From Channallabes apus (taxonomy: Eukaryota; Chordata; Actinopteri; Siluriformes; Clariidae): a stretch of 64,000 bases of DNA. The position numbers and the translations under genes were made by a program. The stretch lies in NCBI GenBank assembly GCA_030522415.1, contig CM060108.1, positions 38,152,256 to 38,216,255 of the forward strand, written 5' to 3'. The notes beneath the pieces are model-generated. The model worked only from the letters and a program-made list of their open reading frames with translations. It ran no database searches and had not been told where the DNA came from. Below are positions 27,782 through 39,340 of this stretch, piece by piece; position 1 is the first letter of the stretch; each line of letters opens with the position of its first letter.

Positions 27782-29134
27782 TTCTTCTTTGTCTTTCGGC
27801 TGTTCCCTTTCAGGGGTCGCCACAGCGAATCATCTGCCTCCATCTAACCCTATCCTCTGCATCCTCTTCTCTCACACCAACTAACTTCATGTCCTCTCTC
27901 ACTGCATCCATAAATCTCCTCTTTGGTCTTCCTCTAGACCTCCTGCCTGGCAGTTCCAACCTCAGCATCCTTCTACCGATATATTCACAATCTCTCCTCT
28001 GAACATGTCCAAACCACCTCAATCTGGCCTCTCTGACTTTATCTCCAAAACATCTCACATGGGTTGTCCCTCTGATGAACTGATTCTTGATCCTATCCAT
28101 CCTTGTCACTCCCAAAGAGAACCTCAACATCTTCAGCTCTGCTACCTCTAGCTCTGCCTCCTGTCTTTTCTTCAGTGCCACTGTCTCTAAGCCGTAGAGC
28201 ATTGCTGGTCTCACCACTGTCCTGTACACCTTTCCTTTCATTCTCGCTGATGCTCTTTTATCGCACAACACACCTGACACTTTTCTCCACCCATTCCAAC
28301 CTGTCTGTACTCGTCTCTTCACCTCCTTTGAACACTCTCTGTTGCTCTCGACCGTTGACCCTAAGTACTTAAAATCCTGCACCTTCTTTACCTTTGCTCC
28401 CTGTAGCCTCACTGTTCCTCTTGGGTCCCTCTCATTCACACACATGTATTCCGTCTTGCTGCGGCTAACCTTCATTCCTCTGCTTTCCAGAGCGTACCTC
28501 CACCTCTCCAAATTTTCTTCCACCTGTTCCCTGCTCTCGCTACAAAGCACAATGTCATCTGCAAACATCATAGACCATGGAGACTCCTGTCTAACTTCAT
28601 CTGTCATCCTGTCCATCACTAGAGCAAACAAAAAGGGGCTTAGAGCCGATCCTTGATGCAGACCAACCTCCACCTTGAACTCTTCTGTCACACCTGCAGC
28701 ACATCTCACCACTGTCTTAGCACCCTCATACATGTCCTGCACCACTCTAACAGACTTCTCTGCCACTCCAGACTTCCTCATACAACACCACAGCTCCTCT
28801 CTCGGCACCCTGTCGTACGCTTTCTCTAACTCTACAAAGACACAATGCAACTCTTTATTACCTTCTCTGTACTTCTCCATCAGCATCCTCAAAGCAAATA
28901 CTGCATCTGATGTACTCTTTCTAGACATAAAACCATATTGCTGCTCACAAATTCTCACCTCTGCCCTTAACCTAGCTTCCACTACTCTTTCCCACAGCTT
29001 CATTGTATGGCTCATTAGCTTTATGCCTCTGTAATTGCCACAGCTCTGCACATCTCCCTTGTTCTTAAAAATCAGCACCAATACACTTCTCCTCCATTCC
29101 TCTGGATCCTCTCACTCTCCAAGATCTCGTTAAA
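27782..29134 (-). mobile_element. 5'-truncated LINE (RTE-like) with 17-bp target duplication
   Basis: A 17-bp direct repeat, catatccagtgtgcagc, flanks the insert (27765-27781 and 29135-29151). On the minus strand the element ends at 27782 in gaaagacaaagaagaa, a short simple-repeat tail, preceded by the phrase ctgtggcgacccctgaaagg seen in many fish LINE and SINE tails. Only the reverse transcriptase end remains (1353 bp); the endonuclease region is missing, as in ordinary 5'-truncated insertions. The C-terminal layout after the RT (YGLETV..., RWFGHVQRRD) resembles RTE/BovB-type elements; the clade assignment is provisional. Confidence 0.9.
27810..29081 (-). pseudogene. LINE reverse transcriptase fragment, inactive
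   Basis: A 423-codon open frame. RT blocks are readable in order: YGFMSRKSTSDAVF, the A block FVELEKAYDRVP, the B block GLHQGSALSPFLFAL, the C block MMFADDIVLCS, and the thumb-side KYLGSTV. Block A has Glu where these enzymes have the first catalytic Asp (…F-V-D-L-E-K-A-Y-D is usual), so it should be inactive. Just upstream, near 29095, a one-base loss breaks the frame that would continue into the truncated end. Not a host gene; intact length reflects a fairly recent insertion. Confidence 0.88.
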
Positions 29135-29151
29135 CATATCCAGTGTGCAGC

Positions 29152-29518
29152 ACAGTTTCTAATTCAACAACCCCTAAACACACTCACCAAAATTAACAGA
29201 CTAGTTGAATTAGATGTGTTTGAGCAGAAGAATCACCAAACTATGCTGGATACTGGCCATCCAATAAAGTTCAAGATCCTTTCTTTATGTAATTACACCA
29301 TATCTACTGTATACATACAATAAAACTGTAAAGTTGGCACAAGTCTGTACATTGGAAATATTTGCCAAAATTTTTTTTTGCAAAAGTTTATTATTTTAGT
29401 GGAGGCATTTTTTTTTCTGAATATTCTCTCTTTTAACACAAAGTTAAAAACATTTTGTAGCCTATAAACTAAAAGAAGCTGTATTTTAAATGTTATTTCA
29501 ATGTTGTTATATTATATA
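29152..29518. other. Spacer between LINE and Tc1
   Basis: AT-rich sequence with poly-T runs; nothing recognised. Confidence 0.4.
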
Positions 29519-30074
29519 TACAGTACAGGCCAAAAGTTCAGTATATACAGTACAGGACACACCTTCTCATCTATCTGTCAATGTGTTTTCTTTATTTTCA
29601 TGAGCATTTACATTCGTAGATTCTCACTCATCAGAACTATGAATGAACACATGTGGAGTTATGTACTTAACAAAAAAAGGTCTCCACAGTCACCGGACCT
29701 GAACCCAATCGAGATGGTTTGGGGTGAGCTGGACCGCAGAGTGAAGGCAAAGGGGCCAACAAGTGCTAAACACCTCTGGGAGCTCCTTCAAGACTGTTGG
29801 AAACCATTTCTGGTGACGACCTCTTGAAGCTCATCGAGAGAATACCACGAGTGTGCAAAGCAGTAATCAGAGCAAAGGGTGGGTATTTTGAAGAAACTAG
29901 AATATAAAACATGTTTTCAGTTATTTCACCTTTTTTTGTTAAGTGCATAACTCCACATGTGTTCATTCATAGTTTTGATGCCTTCAGTGAGAATCTACCA
30001 TGTAAATGCTCATGAAAATAAAGAAAACACATTGAATGAGTGAAGGTGTGTCCAAACTTTTGGCCTGTACTGTA
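29519..30074. mobile_element. Tc1-like transposon, internally deleted
   Basis: Ends tacagtacaggccaaaag (29519) and its reverse complement (to 30074), with TA at the edges. Long inverted repeats (tgtgttttctttattttcatgagc at left, its complement at right) bracket a remnant of transposase C-terminus at about 29680-29826 ([17 protein letters not shown]..., stop TGA). The left end is scrambled: the terminal tacagtaca motif occurs twice within 30 bp (29519 and 29547). Cannot move on its own. Confidence 0.85.
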
Positions 30075-30481
30075 TATGTATAAAATGTAACAACAAGCTT
30101 GTAAACAAAAGTCTATATTGACAGTTTCCTGACTCAGACAAGGGATATGAAAGCTCAAATTCGCGTCACATCATCTAGCAGAAAAAACAGATGTGAAAGC
30201 AACACCTTGTGTATACTGTTAAGATCTGAAAAATGTCCACACCCTTTTTTGGCTGAGTGAGAGCAGGCTAGGAGGGAGGGATGGCAGTGGGAGTGACTGC
30301 TGTCCTGTATCCTGCGTACAGTATAGCACACATCTCTACAGGTCTAAAGAGAAGTAAAGCATTTATTTCCACAAGAAGCAACTCCATCTGATTGTCTCAG
30401 TGACAGTTATTTATACAGTTAAAGCTCTAGGAGAAGGAGGTTCACTGCTGTAGGCTGTGATCTGCTCTGAGCTGGGGGAGG

Positions 30482-33400
30482 ATGGACAGTGCAGGGAGGA
30501 AAGTGATTGTCTGTGATAATGGAACTGGGGTAAGTCTCCTTTATAACTGTATACACACCACCTGATGTTGGGGAAAACAATTACTTAAAACATGCTTATC
30601 TTAATGTTGTTTATTAAATGTTTTTCTTTATGTCACGCAAGTAAATATCTATATAATTAAAATATATATTTCTTTTATTTTTATATGGTAAATGTACGTC
30701 AAAAGGTTTTTCTTTATTTCGGGAATGATAAATTGTACTCAGTCTTTTGCACTGAATGTACTGCAGTATGCACAGGGTGTTATTGCCTTCAGCTTTTGCT
30801 GATCTGTTTGGACTTGTTCAGTGAGGAACCTGTGGTTTTGACTCCTGCATGGCCTTAAAAGGTGGTGCTGATAAACAGAGCACAGTGACTGGCCAAAAAA
30901 TCAGGAAGTTCTGTACATGCGGAAGTCCATTAAAGCTGTGTCCTCGTAACTATGGTAACCCGTGACACTGGTTTTTTTAATTTATTTATTTTTCTTTTCA
31001 GCCATTTTCACATCTCACAGAGAAACTATTTTTGCTGTTTATCCAATTAAAAATACCCACAGTGGTTATCTGTGTGTGTGTGTGTTATACAACTACTGAA
31101 TCAGTGCACAATTGTTGCCATTTAAAGAAGACTAGCTACAGGGTGTTAAATCAGAAGCGTCTAAAAGTCTAATTAGTAGCACATTGAAAATGGCACCTTG
31201 CACATAAGGCTTTTTTTTTTTTTTTTTTTAACTTCAGCATTTTTTTGTTGAGCAGGCTGAGGAATGTCTGTTTCCCCACTGAGGCATGTCAGGGCACTTC
31301 TGAAGTCGTCACAACTAAAGGAAAGAAGCCGGCACTGAACATTTCATTCTGACAAACATAATGCTGTAAACATATTGTTTTGAAGCTTTAATAAAGAGAA
31401 TAGAAGACATAGGATAATATCAACTAACTTATGCATGGCCCTGCAGTGCACACTGATGAGTTTATAGTTTTTGAGATACTGTACTGTGCAAAAGTCTAAG
31501 GAACATTTAAAGAGCTGTCGTAGGTCAAAGATTTCTTCAAAAACATTTTTTCTACATTTAAAAAATCTATAAAAAGCAGTAAAAAGTAATTAATGAAAAA
31601 ATAATTTTTTTTCATGCAATTTGTCATGCATGCAAAACCTGTTTGGAATGTTTTATTGATTGTTTATTGCTTAATAGTAAAGTCATAAAATTAAACATGG
31701 TGGGCGGTAACTGCAAGGATGCACTGTTGTACTGTTGACTCCTTTTCAACCTAATTAAACATTACTTCTGCTTGAAAAGATTTCAGTTCTCTTGCCAAAG
31801 CTGATTGAAATATGAATGTATTTTTAAAACTATACTCAGCAAAAAAAGAAACGTCCTCTGACTTTCAACTGTTTTTACTTTCAGTAAACTTAATGTGTAA
31901 ATATTTGTATGAACACTAAAAGAGTCAACACCATAAGACATAAACTAAAAATGTTTCACAATGTGTCCCTGAATGAAGGGAGGCTCAAAATCAGTCAGTA
32001 CCAGTCAGTATCTGGTGGCCACCAGCTGCTTGAAGTACTGCAGTGCATCTCCTCCTCATGGACTGGACCAGATTTGTCAGTTCTTGCTGTGAGATGGAGG
32101 GATTGTGTGTTCCTGGTGTGACTCGGGCAGTTGTTGTGGCCATCCTGTACCTGTCACGCGGGTGTGATATTCGGATGTACCCATCCTGTGCAGGTGTTGT
32201 TACACGTGGTCTTCCACTGCGAGGATGATCAGCTGTCCTTCCTGTCTCCCTATAGCGCCGTCTTAGGCTTCTCACAGTGCGGACATGGCGATTTATTGCT
32301 CTAGCCACATCAGCAGTCCTCATGCCTCCCTGCAGCATGCCTAATGCACGTTCACGCAGATGAGCAGCGACCCTGGGCATCTTTCTTTGGGTGTTTTTCA
32401 CAGTCGGTAGACAAGTCTCTTTAGTGTCCTGCGTTTTTAGAACTGTGACCTTAAATGCCTACTTTCTGTAAGCTGTTAAGGTCTTAACGACCATTCCACA
32501 GGTGCATGTTAATTAATTGATTATGGTTAATTGAACATGCATGGAAAACATTGTTTAAACCCTTTACAATGAAGATCTGTAAAGTTATTTGGATTTGTAC
32601 AACATTATTGTTGAAATACACAGTCCTGAAAAAGGGACATTTCTTTTTTTGCTGAGTGTATATTGTATTGTAAAATAGTATTGTTTCATCATTGTTTTTT
32701 TGAATTTGTAGTTTGTCAAGTGTGGATTTGCTGGTTCCAATTTCCCAGAGCACATCTTCCCAGCACTCATAGGACGTCCTGTCATACGCTCAGATACTAA
32801 AGTGGGAAATATTGTTATCAAGGTAAGACTCACAGTGACATATAAATCGTAGAAGCGTTAGGGTTAAACTTTAAACTTGCTCACGCTCCATTAGGGGCAG
32901 AGTAACACACTCGGAGGAAAGCGCTAGCCGCCCCTCCTCTCAGAGCTCACAGACACCCCTGATTGGCTGTAGAGCCGTGATCAATGTGGAAGCTCAAGTA
33001 CCTCTCATCCCTCCCCCCTGAGAGTGCTCGGTCAATCAGCTCCGGCTGTGAGAAGAAAACAGCATCACCCAGGAATCGAACCAGCGATCTCCGGATGATA
33101 GAGCGAGCGCTTTACCATTGCGCCACTCGGAGGCTAACCCTAAACTATTCTTAACTGTTGTATCTTACACATAGCAGTGATACCCTCATCCCATGTACGT
33201 TTATCTTTACAACCAGTATATGTGTAGATTTAAGTAAAACAGGAGACATTGACCTTAACAAAGTTATGATTTAAACAATTTTACGATTAAAAGTCAACCC
33301 TCACTTTACTAAACATGATACAATCCTTTTGGAGAGTTACAGTAATTATCATATGCATTCTGGAATAGATAGATTCTATTATTCTGGTTGAAAATGATTT

Positions 33401-36400
33401 AACCACAAAAACACCATCACTAAACAATACTTTATTCTTCTGTCACATTATTTTTTGAGTTTTGGTGCAATATTTAAAAAAATAAATAATGGTAAGATTA
33501 CAATAATATGAATAATAACCACTCATGACCAACATGGTAAGCAGTAAAACATTTTGAAGTGAGTGGCTTTATTTGGTCCCTTTGTTGTCCCTTTGTTAGA
33601 TTGAAACTGCCCAGGGCCCTGTTTCAGAAAGGAGGTTCAAACTTGAACTCTGAGTTGATTGACCCAGAGATTAAAAACTCTGAGTTTTCGGTTTCAGAAC
33701 AGCTGATCTGAGTAAGTTCAATCAACTCTGAGTGGACTAACTCAGAGTTAAGCGTGTACACCGCGACTCTAAAAAGTCATTATCAATGGAGCGCAGATAT
33801 TACGAGTCACCATGGCAACAGCAGCTAAACTTGATATGCTCATGCAAACTTACAGCAAATATGAGCACATATTTAAAAAAAAAAAAAAGTAACACCACTG
33901 CATCGGCGAAACAGAGACAGGTAGCGTGGGGGAAACATAGCTGCTCAAGTTAATGCGTAATTTTACATTTAAAGTATTTAAATATTTCAGTACTCCGGTT
34001 TCCTCCCACAGTCCAAAGACATGCAGGTTAGGCTAATTGTTGTTCCCAAATTGACCGTAGTGTGTGAATGAGTGTGTGAATGTGCGTATGAGTGTGTGCC
34101 CTGCGATGGATTAGCACCCTGTCCAGGGTGTACCCTGCCTTGTGCCCTAAGCCTCCTGGGATAGGCTCCAGGCCCCCCGCGACCCTAAATAGAAGGATAA
34201 AGCGGTATAGAAGATGAATGAATGAATGAAATATTTCAGTATAATAGATAATAAGTAATGTTTTTGAGGAAATAAAGAAGACCAAATAAAGTGTTGTGAC
34301 TTGTGTTTATTTTATGTTGTTGTGGTGGTGGTGAGTGTGCAGAAAGCGTCTCAGAGCGAGGCACACTTTCCGTACAGCTCTGCATACAGTAGTCTTACTA
34401 ATATCCTCCACATCCCCGATATTGTACAGAAAGCTTCCATTAGCAAAGAAACGTAAAGCTGCACATAGTATCTGCTCGGATGTAAGAGCATGGCCACGAT
34501 GGGTGACATTAGTGATGTAAGGACGGATTAGATTATGGATATAAGTAATTGATAGCAATGAAAAACGGTAAAGCTCAAACAAAAATGTACAGGGGAAAAG
34601 ACAAAAAAAAAATCCTTGCCCGACGTAAATGTAATTCTCTTCGAATTAATGCAGCCTCCTCATCTATGGGATCCTCCAAAAAAGGACAAGCCATTCTCCT
34701 AACTGTCTTCTCTGTTTGTGTCCGAAATGTGGCCAATGAATGACTAAGGCTACGGCGAGAAATACTGCTGCATCTTTAAAAAAGGGGAGGAGACTGACAG
34801 AAACTCCGAGTTCAGAGAATAAAACCTGCTCCTGACCAGGTTAGGTTCACAGAGTAAGTTGCCACGGTAACTGACTCTGAGTAATAGTTACCTCTCTTTC
34901 AGAAACAGGCTTGAGTTACCCTGCTTTCTCGGGTTTGACAAACCTGCCTTTTTGAAACGGAAAACTCTGACTTTCTCTTATCTCAGGGTTACCAAACTCT
35001 GAGTTTTCACTTAACCTGCTTTCTGAAACAGGCCCCAGCAGGTATTGGTTGGAAAACAACAACAACAACAAAAAAAACATTTCCTGGCCTTGTTCCAGCT
35101 GTATAGGGGTTGGACAATCAAACTGAAATGCCTGGTTTTAGACCACAATAATTCATTGGTATGGTGTAGGGCCTCCTCTCGCGGCCAATAGAGCATCAAT
35201 TCGTCTTGGGAATGACAGATACAAGTCCTGCACAGACTCCTAGCCAGAGTTATTTAGAGCCATTCTTCTTGCAGAATAGTGGCCAGGTCACTGTTGGAGG
35301 AACACATTTCCTGACTCGCTTCTCCAAAACACCCCAAAGTGGCTCAATAATTTAGATCTGGTGACTGTACAGGCCATGGGAGGTATTCAACTTCACTTTC
35401 ATGTCCATCAAACTGCTCTGTCACCAGTCTTGCTGTGTGTATTGGTCTATTATTCAAACATTGTATCCTGATACACCGCCCCGCCTTCAGGATACGATGT
35501 TTGAACCACTGGGTGCACAGCATCCTCCAGAATGGTTCGTTAGACCTTGGCAGTGACGCATCCATGTAGCACAAGTGGGCCTAGGGAATGCCATGGCGCT
35601 AGGGAATTCCATGATATTGCAGCCCAAATCATCACTGATCCACCCCTATGCTTCACTCGTATGCTTCTTTGGGTCTTCTCCACACCGTAACTCTCAGTGA
35701 AGGTGGACTCATCAGAGAACATTACATGTTTCACATTGTCCACAGCCCAAGATTTTCACTGATGGCACCATTGAAACTGATGTTTGGCATTGGCACGAGT
35801 GACCAAAGGTTTGGCTATAGCAGCCCGGCCATGTACATTGACCCTGTGGAGCTCCCGACGAGCAGTTTTGGTGAAAACAGGAGAGTTGAGGTGCACATTT
35901 AATTCTGCAGTGAGTTGGGCAGCTGTGGTTTTAGGTTTTTTGGATACAAACTGGGTTAGCACCCGGACATCCCTTTCAGACAGCTTCCTCTTTCATCCAC
36001 AGTTACTCCTGTTGGATGTGGTTCGTGCTTCTTGGTGGTATGCTGTCATTACCCTGGATAACGTGGCTCTTGATACTGTACATCACAAAGACTTGATGTC
36101 TTGGTCACTGATGTGCCAGCGAGACGCGCACCAACAATTTTTCCTCTTTTCAACTCTGATATGTCACCCATATTGTTGTGTGCACTGCAGTATTTTAAGC
36201 AAAACTGTGCTATTACGCTGCTAATTAAAGCTTCACACTCTGATCTTACTGGTGGAATGTGCAATCAATGAAGATTGGAAACCAGGCTGGTGAAATTTAG
36301 CTATGAAACCTCCAACACTAAATTGGCCAGTGTTTCAGTTTCATTGTCCAATCCCTGTATACAGTGGTGTGAAAAACTATTTGCCCCTTCCTGATTTCTT

Positions 36401-39283
36401 ATTCTTTTGCATGTTTGTCACACTTAAATGCAGAGGTGTCAAGTAACGAAGTACAAATACTTCGTTACCTTACTTAAGTAGAAATTTTGGGTATCTATAC
36501 TTTACTGGAGTAATTATTTTTCAGCCAACTTTTTACTTCTACTCCTTACATTTTTAAGCAATTATCTGTACTTTCTACTCCTTACATTTTAAAAATAGCC
36601 TCGTTACTTTAATTTTATGATTAGAATGTGGAACCCCCCCGGTCACATGATAAGAACGCACACAACGCACCCCCCCCCCCCCCCGTCGCATGATCAGAAA
36701 GTGAGTACTTTTACTTTTACTTTTATACTTTAAGTAGTTCTGAAACCAGTACTTTAATGAATGTGAATACTTTTGACACCACTGCTTAAATGTTTCTGCT
36801 CATCAAAAACCATTAGCTATTAGTCAAAGATAACATAATTGAAACAAAATGCAGTTTTTAAATGAAGGTTTACGTTATTAAGGGGGAAAAAAATGGTGCG
36901 TGTCCCGTTACATCTGGCGTAAAAGTAACACAGCATTTCAGAAAAAGAACATCATACCAACAGTAAAATATGGTGGTGGTAGTGTGATGGTCTGGGGTTG
37001 TTTTGCTGCTTCAGGACCTGGAAGGCTTGCTGTAATAGATGGAACCATGAATTCTACTGTCTACTAAAAAATCCTGAAGGAGAATGTCCGGCCATCTGTT
37101 CGTCAACTCAAGCTGAAGCGATCTTGGGTGCTGCAGCAGGACAATGACCCAAAACACACCAGCAAATCCACCTCTGAATGGCTGAAGAAAAACAAAATGA
37201 AGACTTTGGAGTGGCGTAGTCAAAGTCCTGACCTGAATCCTATTGAGATGTTGTGGCATGACCTTAAAAAGGCGGTTCATGCTAGAAAACCCTCAAATAA
37301 AGCTGAATTACAACAATTCTGCAAAGATGAGTGGGTCAAAATTCCTCCAGAGCGCTGTAAAAGACTCATTGGAAGTTATCGCAAACGCTTGATTGCAGTT
37401 ATTGCTGCTAAGGGTGGCCCAATCAGTTATTAGGTTCAGGGGGCAATTACTTTTTCACACAGGTTTGGATTTTTTTTCTCCCTAAATAATAAAACCCCTC
37501 ATTTAAAAACTGCATTTTGTGTTTACTTGTGTTATCTTTGACTAATAGTTAAATGTGTTTGATGATCAGAAACATTTTGTGTGACAAACATGCAAAAGAA
37601 TAAGAAATCAGGAGGGGGCAAATAGTTTTGAACACCACTGTATATATATATATATGGTAGAGAGAGAAAGAGGGGGAGAGAGAGAGAGAAAGAGTTAGTG
37701 CTGTAGTTCAATGTTTCTTTTGCCCTTGAGTATATGAACTTCATTATCTAACCTGTAGGATCTGATGGTGGGAGATGAGGCGAGTGAATGCCGCTCTATG
37801 CTGGAGGTCTCCTATCCTATGGAGAATGGGATGGTACGTAACTGGGATGATATGCTCCACCTGTGGGATCACACATTTGGACCAGATCGTCTGAACATCG
37901 ATCCATCTAATTGCAAAGTGCTGTTGACCGAACCACCTTTGAACCCTCTAAAGAACCGGCAGAAGATTGCAGAAGTCATGTTTGAGACCTACAAGTTCCA
38001 TGGCATCTACATAGCCATCCAAGCTGTGCTGACACTTTATGCACAGGGTAAGTCAGAGATCAACTATTTTTCATGATGATGGGAAAGCAAGGTTGAAATT
38101 TTTATCCTAGACCCTGGAGCTATTCTGTAACACTCACAGCCAGCAGGAGGGAAATGTCTTACATACAAAACATCATATTAATTAGTTGAGCATGCAACTG
38201 CTAACCTCTGCTCATGTGCTTCAGGTCTGCTGACAGGTGTAGTGGTGGACTCAGGTGATGGTGTGACTCACATCTGTCCTGTGTATGAGGGTTTCTCTCT
38301 TCCCCACCTCACACGCAGACTTGATATTGCAGGACGTGACATTACACGTTACCTCATCAAGGTGTGGTGCATATGCTAGCCCTTTGCTTTCTTTGAACTT
38401 GAAGACTCCATACACCCAAATGACAGAAACATCAGAGCATGATAATATGAGCTCTCAGATGCCAAGTACAATCAAGTTGAGACATATAATCATTACAAGC
38501 AATAGTTCTCACTGACTGGTAAACATTGGTGTTCTGTGATATTTCCCTCCATGTGGCCAGTTGTTGCTGCTGAGAGGCTATGCCTTCAACCAAACCGCAG
38601 ACTTTGAAACAGTCCGGATGATGAAGGAGAATCTGTGTTTTGTGGGTTACAACATAGAACAGGAGCAGAAACTGTCTGACGAGACAACGTTTTTGGTGGA
38701 GTCATACACGGTAAAGTTTATAAGCTCCCTAATGTTATATCCTAAATGCAACAGAAGCAATACCTGGTGTAAAATGCTGTATGAGCAAAAGTGAGACATA
38801 TGAACAGGAAATGAAAAATGCTAACTTTTATGTTGGTTTAGCTGCCGGATGGACGCAACATAAAGGTCGGTGGAGAAAGATTTGGGGCTCCAGAGGCACT
38901 TTTTCAACCGCATCTCATTAACGTAGAGGGGGTCGGTGTGGCTGAGCTTCTCTTTAACACCATCCAGGCTGCTGATATTGACCTCAGGTAAGATAAACCA
39001 CTGCCATCTAAGTAATATTCTGTTCCGATGTTTATAGAGACCTGCTTTCTCAATCACTTTTCTCTCTGCAGTCAAGTGCTCTGAGAGTACAAACTCTAAT
39101 TCACACGAATTTCCATAAAAAAAGATCATAAGATATTGGGTGAAAAATACTTGTTTTTACTACAGAAACAAGCAATACAAGTGTCTTAGGCAATAGAAAA
39201 AACATTTGAACATTCATACAGTGGATAAATGGAAAAACTTTACATTCTGTTGAAATGCAAGAAGTGTTTTACAGGAAATTAAA

Positions 39284-39340
<57 letters not shown>

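Noticed and set aside
27775..29034. Several plus-strand open frames of 75-119 codons
   Set aside because: Antisense shadows of the LINE reverse transcriptase.
33068..33134. Second tRNA-like cloverleaf on the minus strand
   Set aside because: A and B boxes are present but the acceptor stem does not close and a SINE body follows.
34307..34582. HARBI1-like frame as a host HARBI1 gene
   Set aside because: N-terminal fragment only, enclosed by Harbinger ends.
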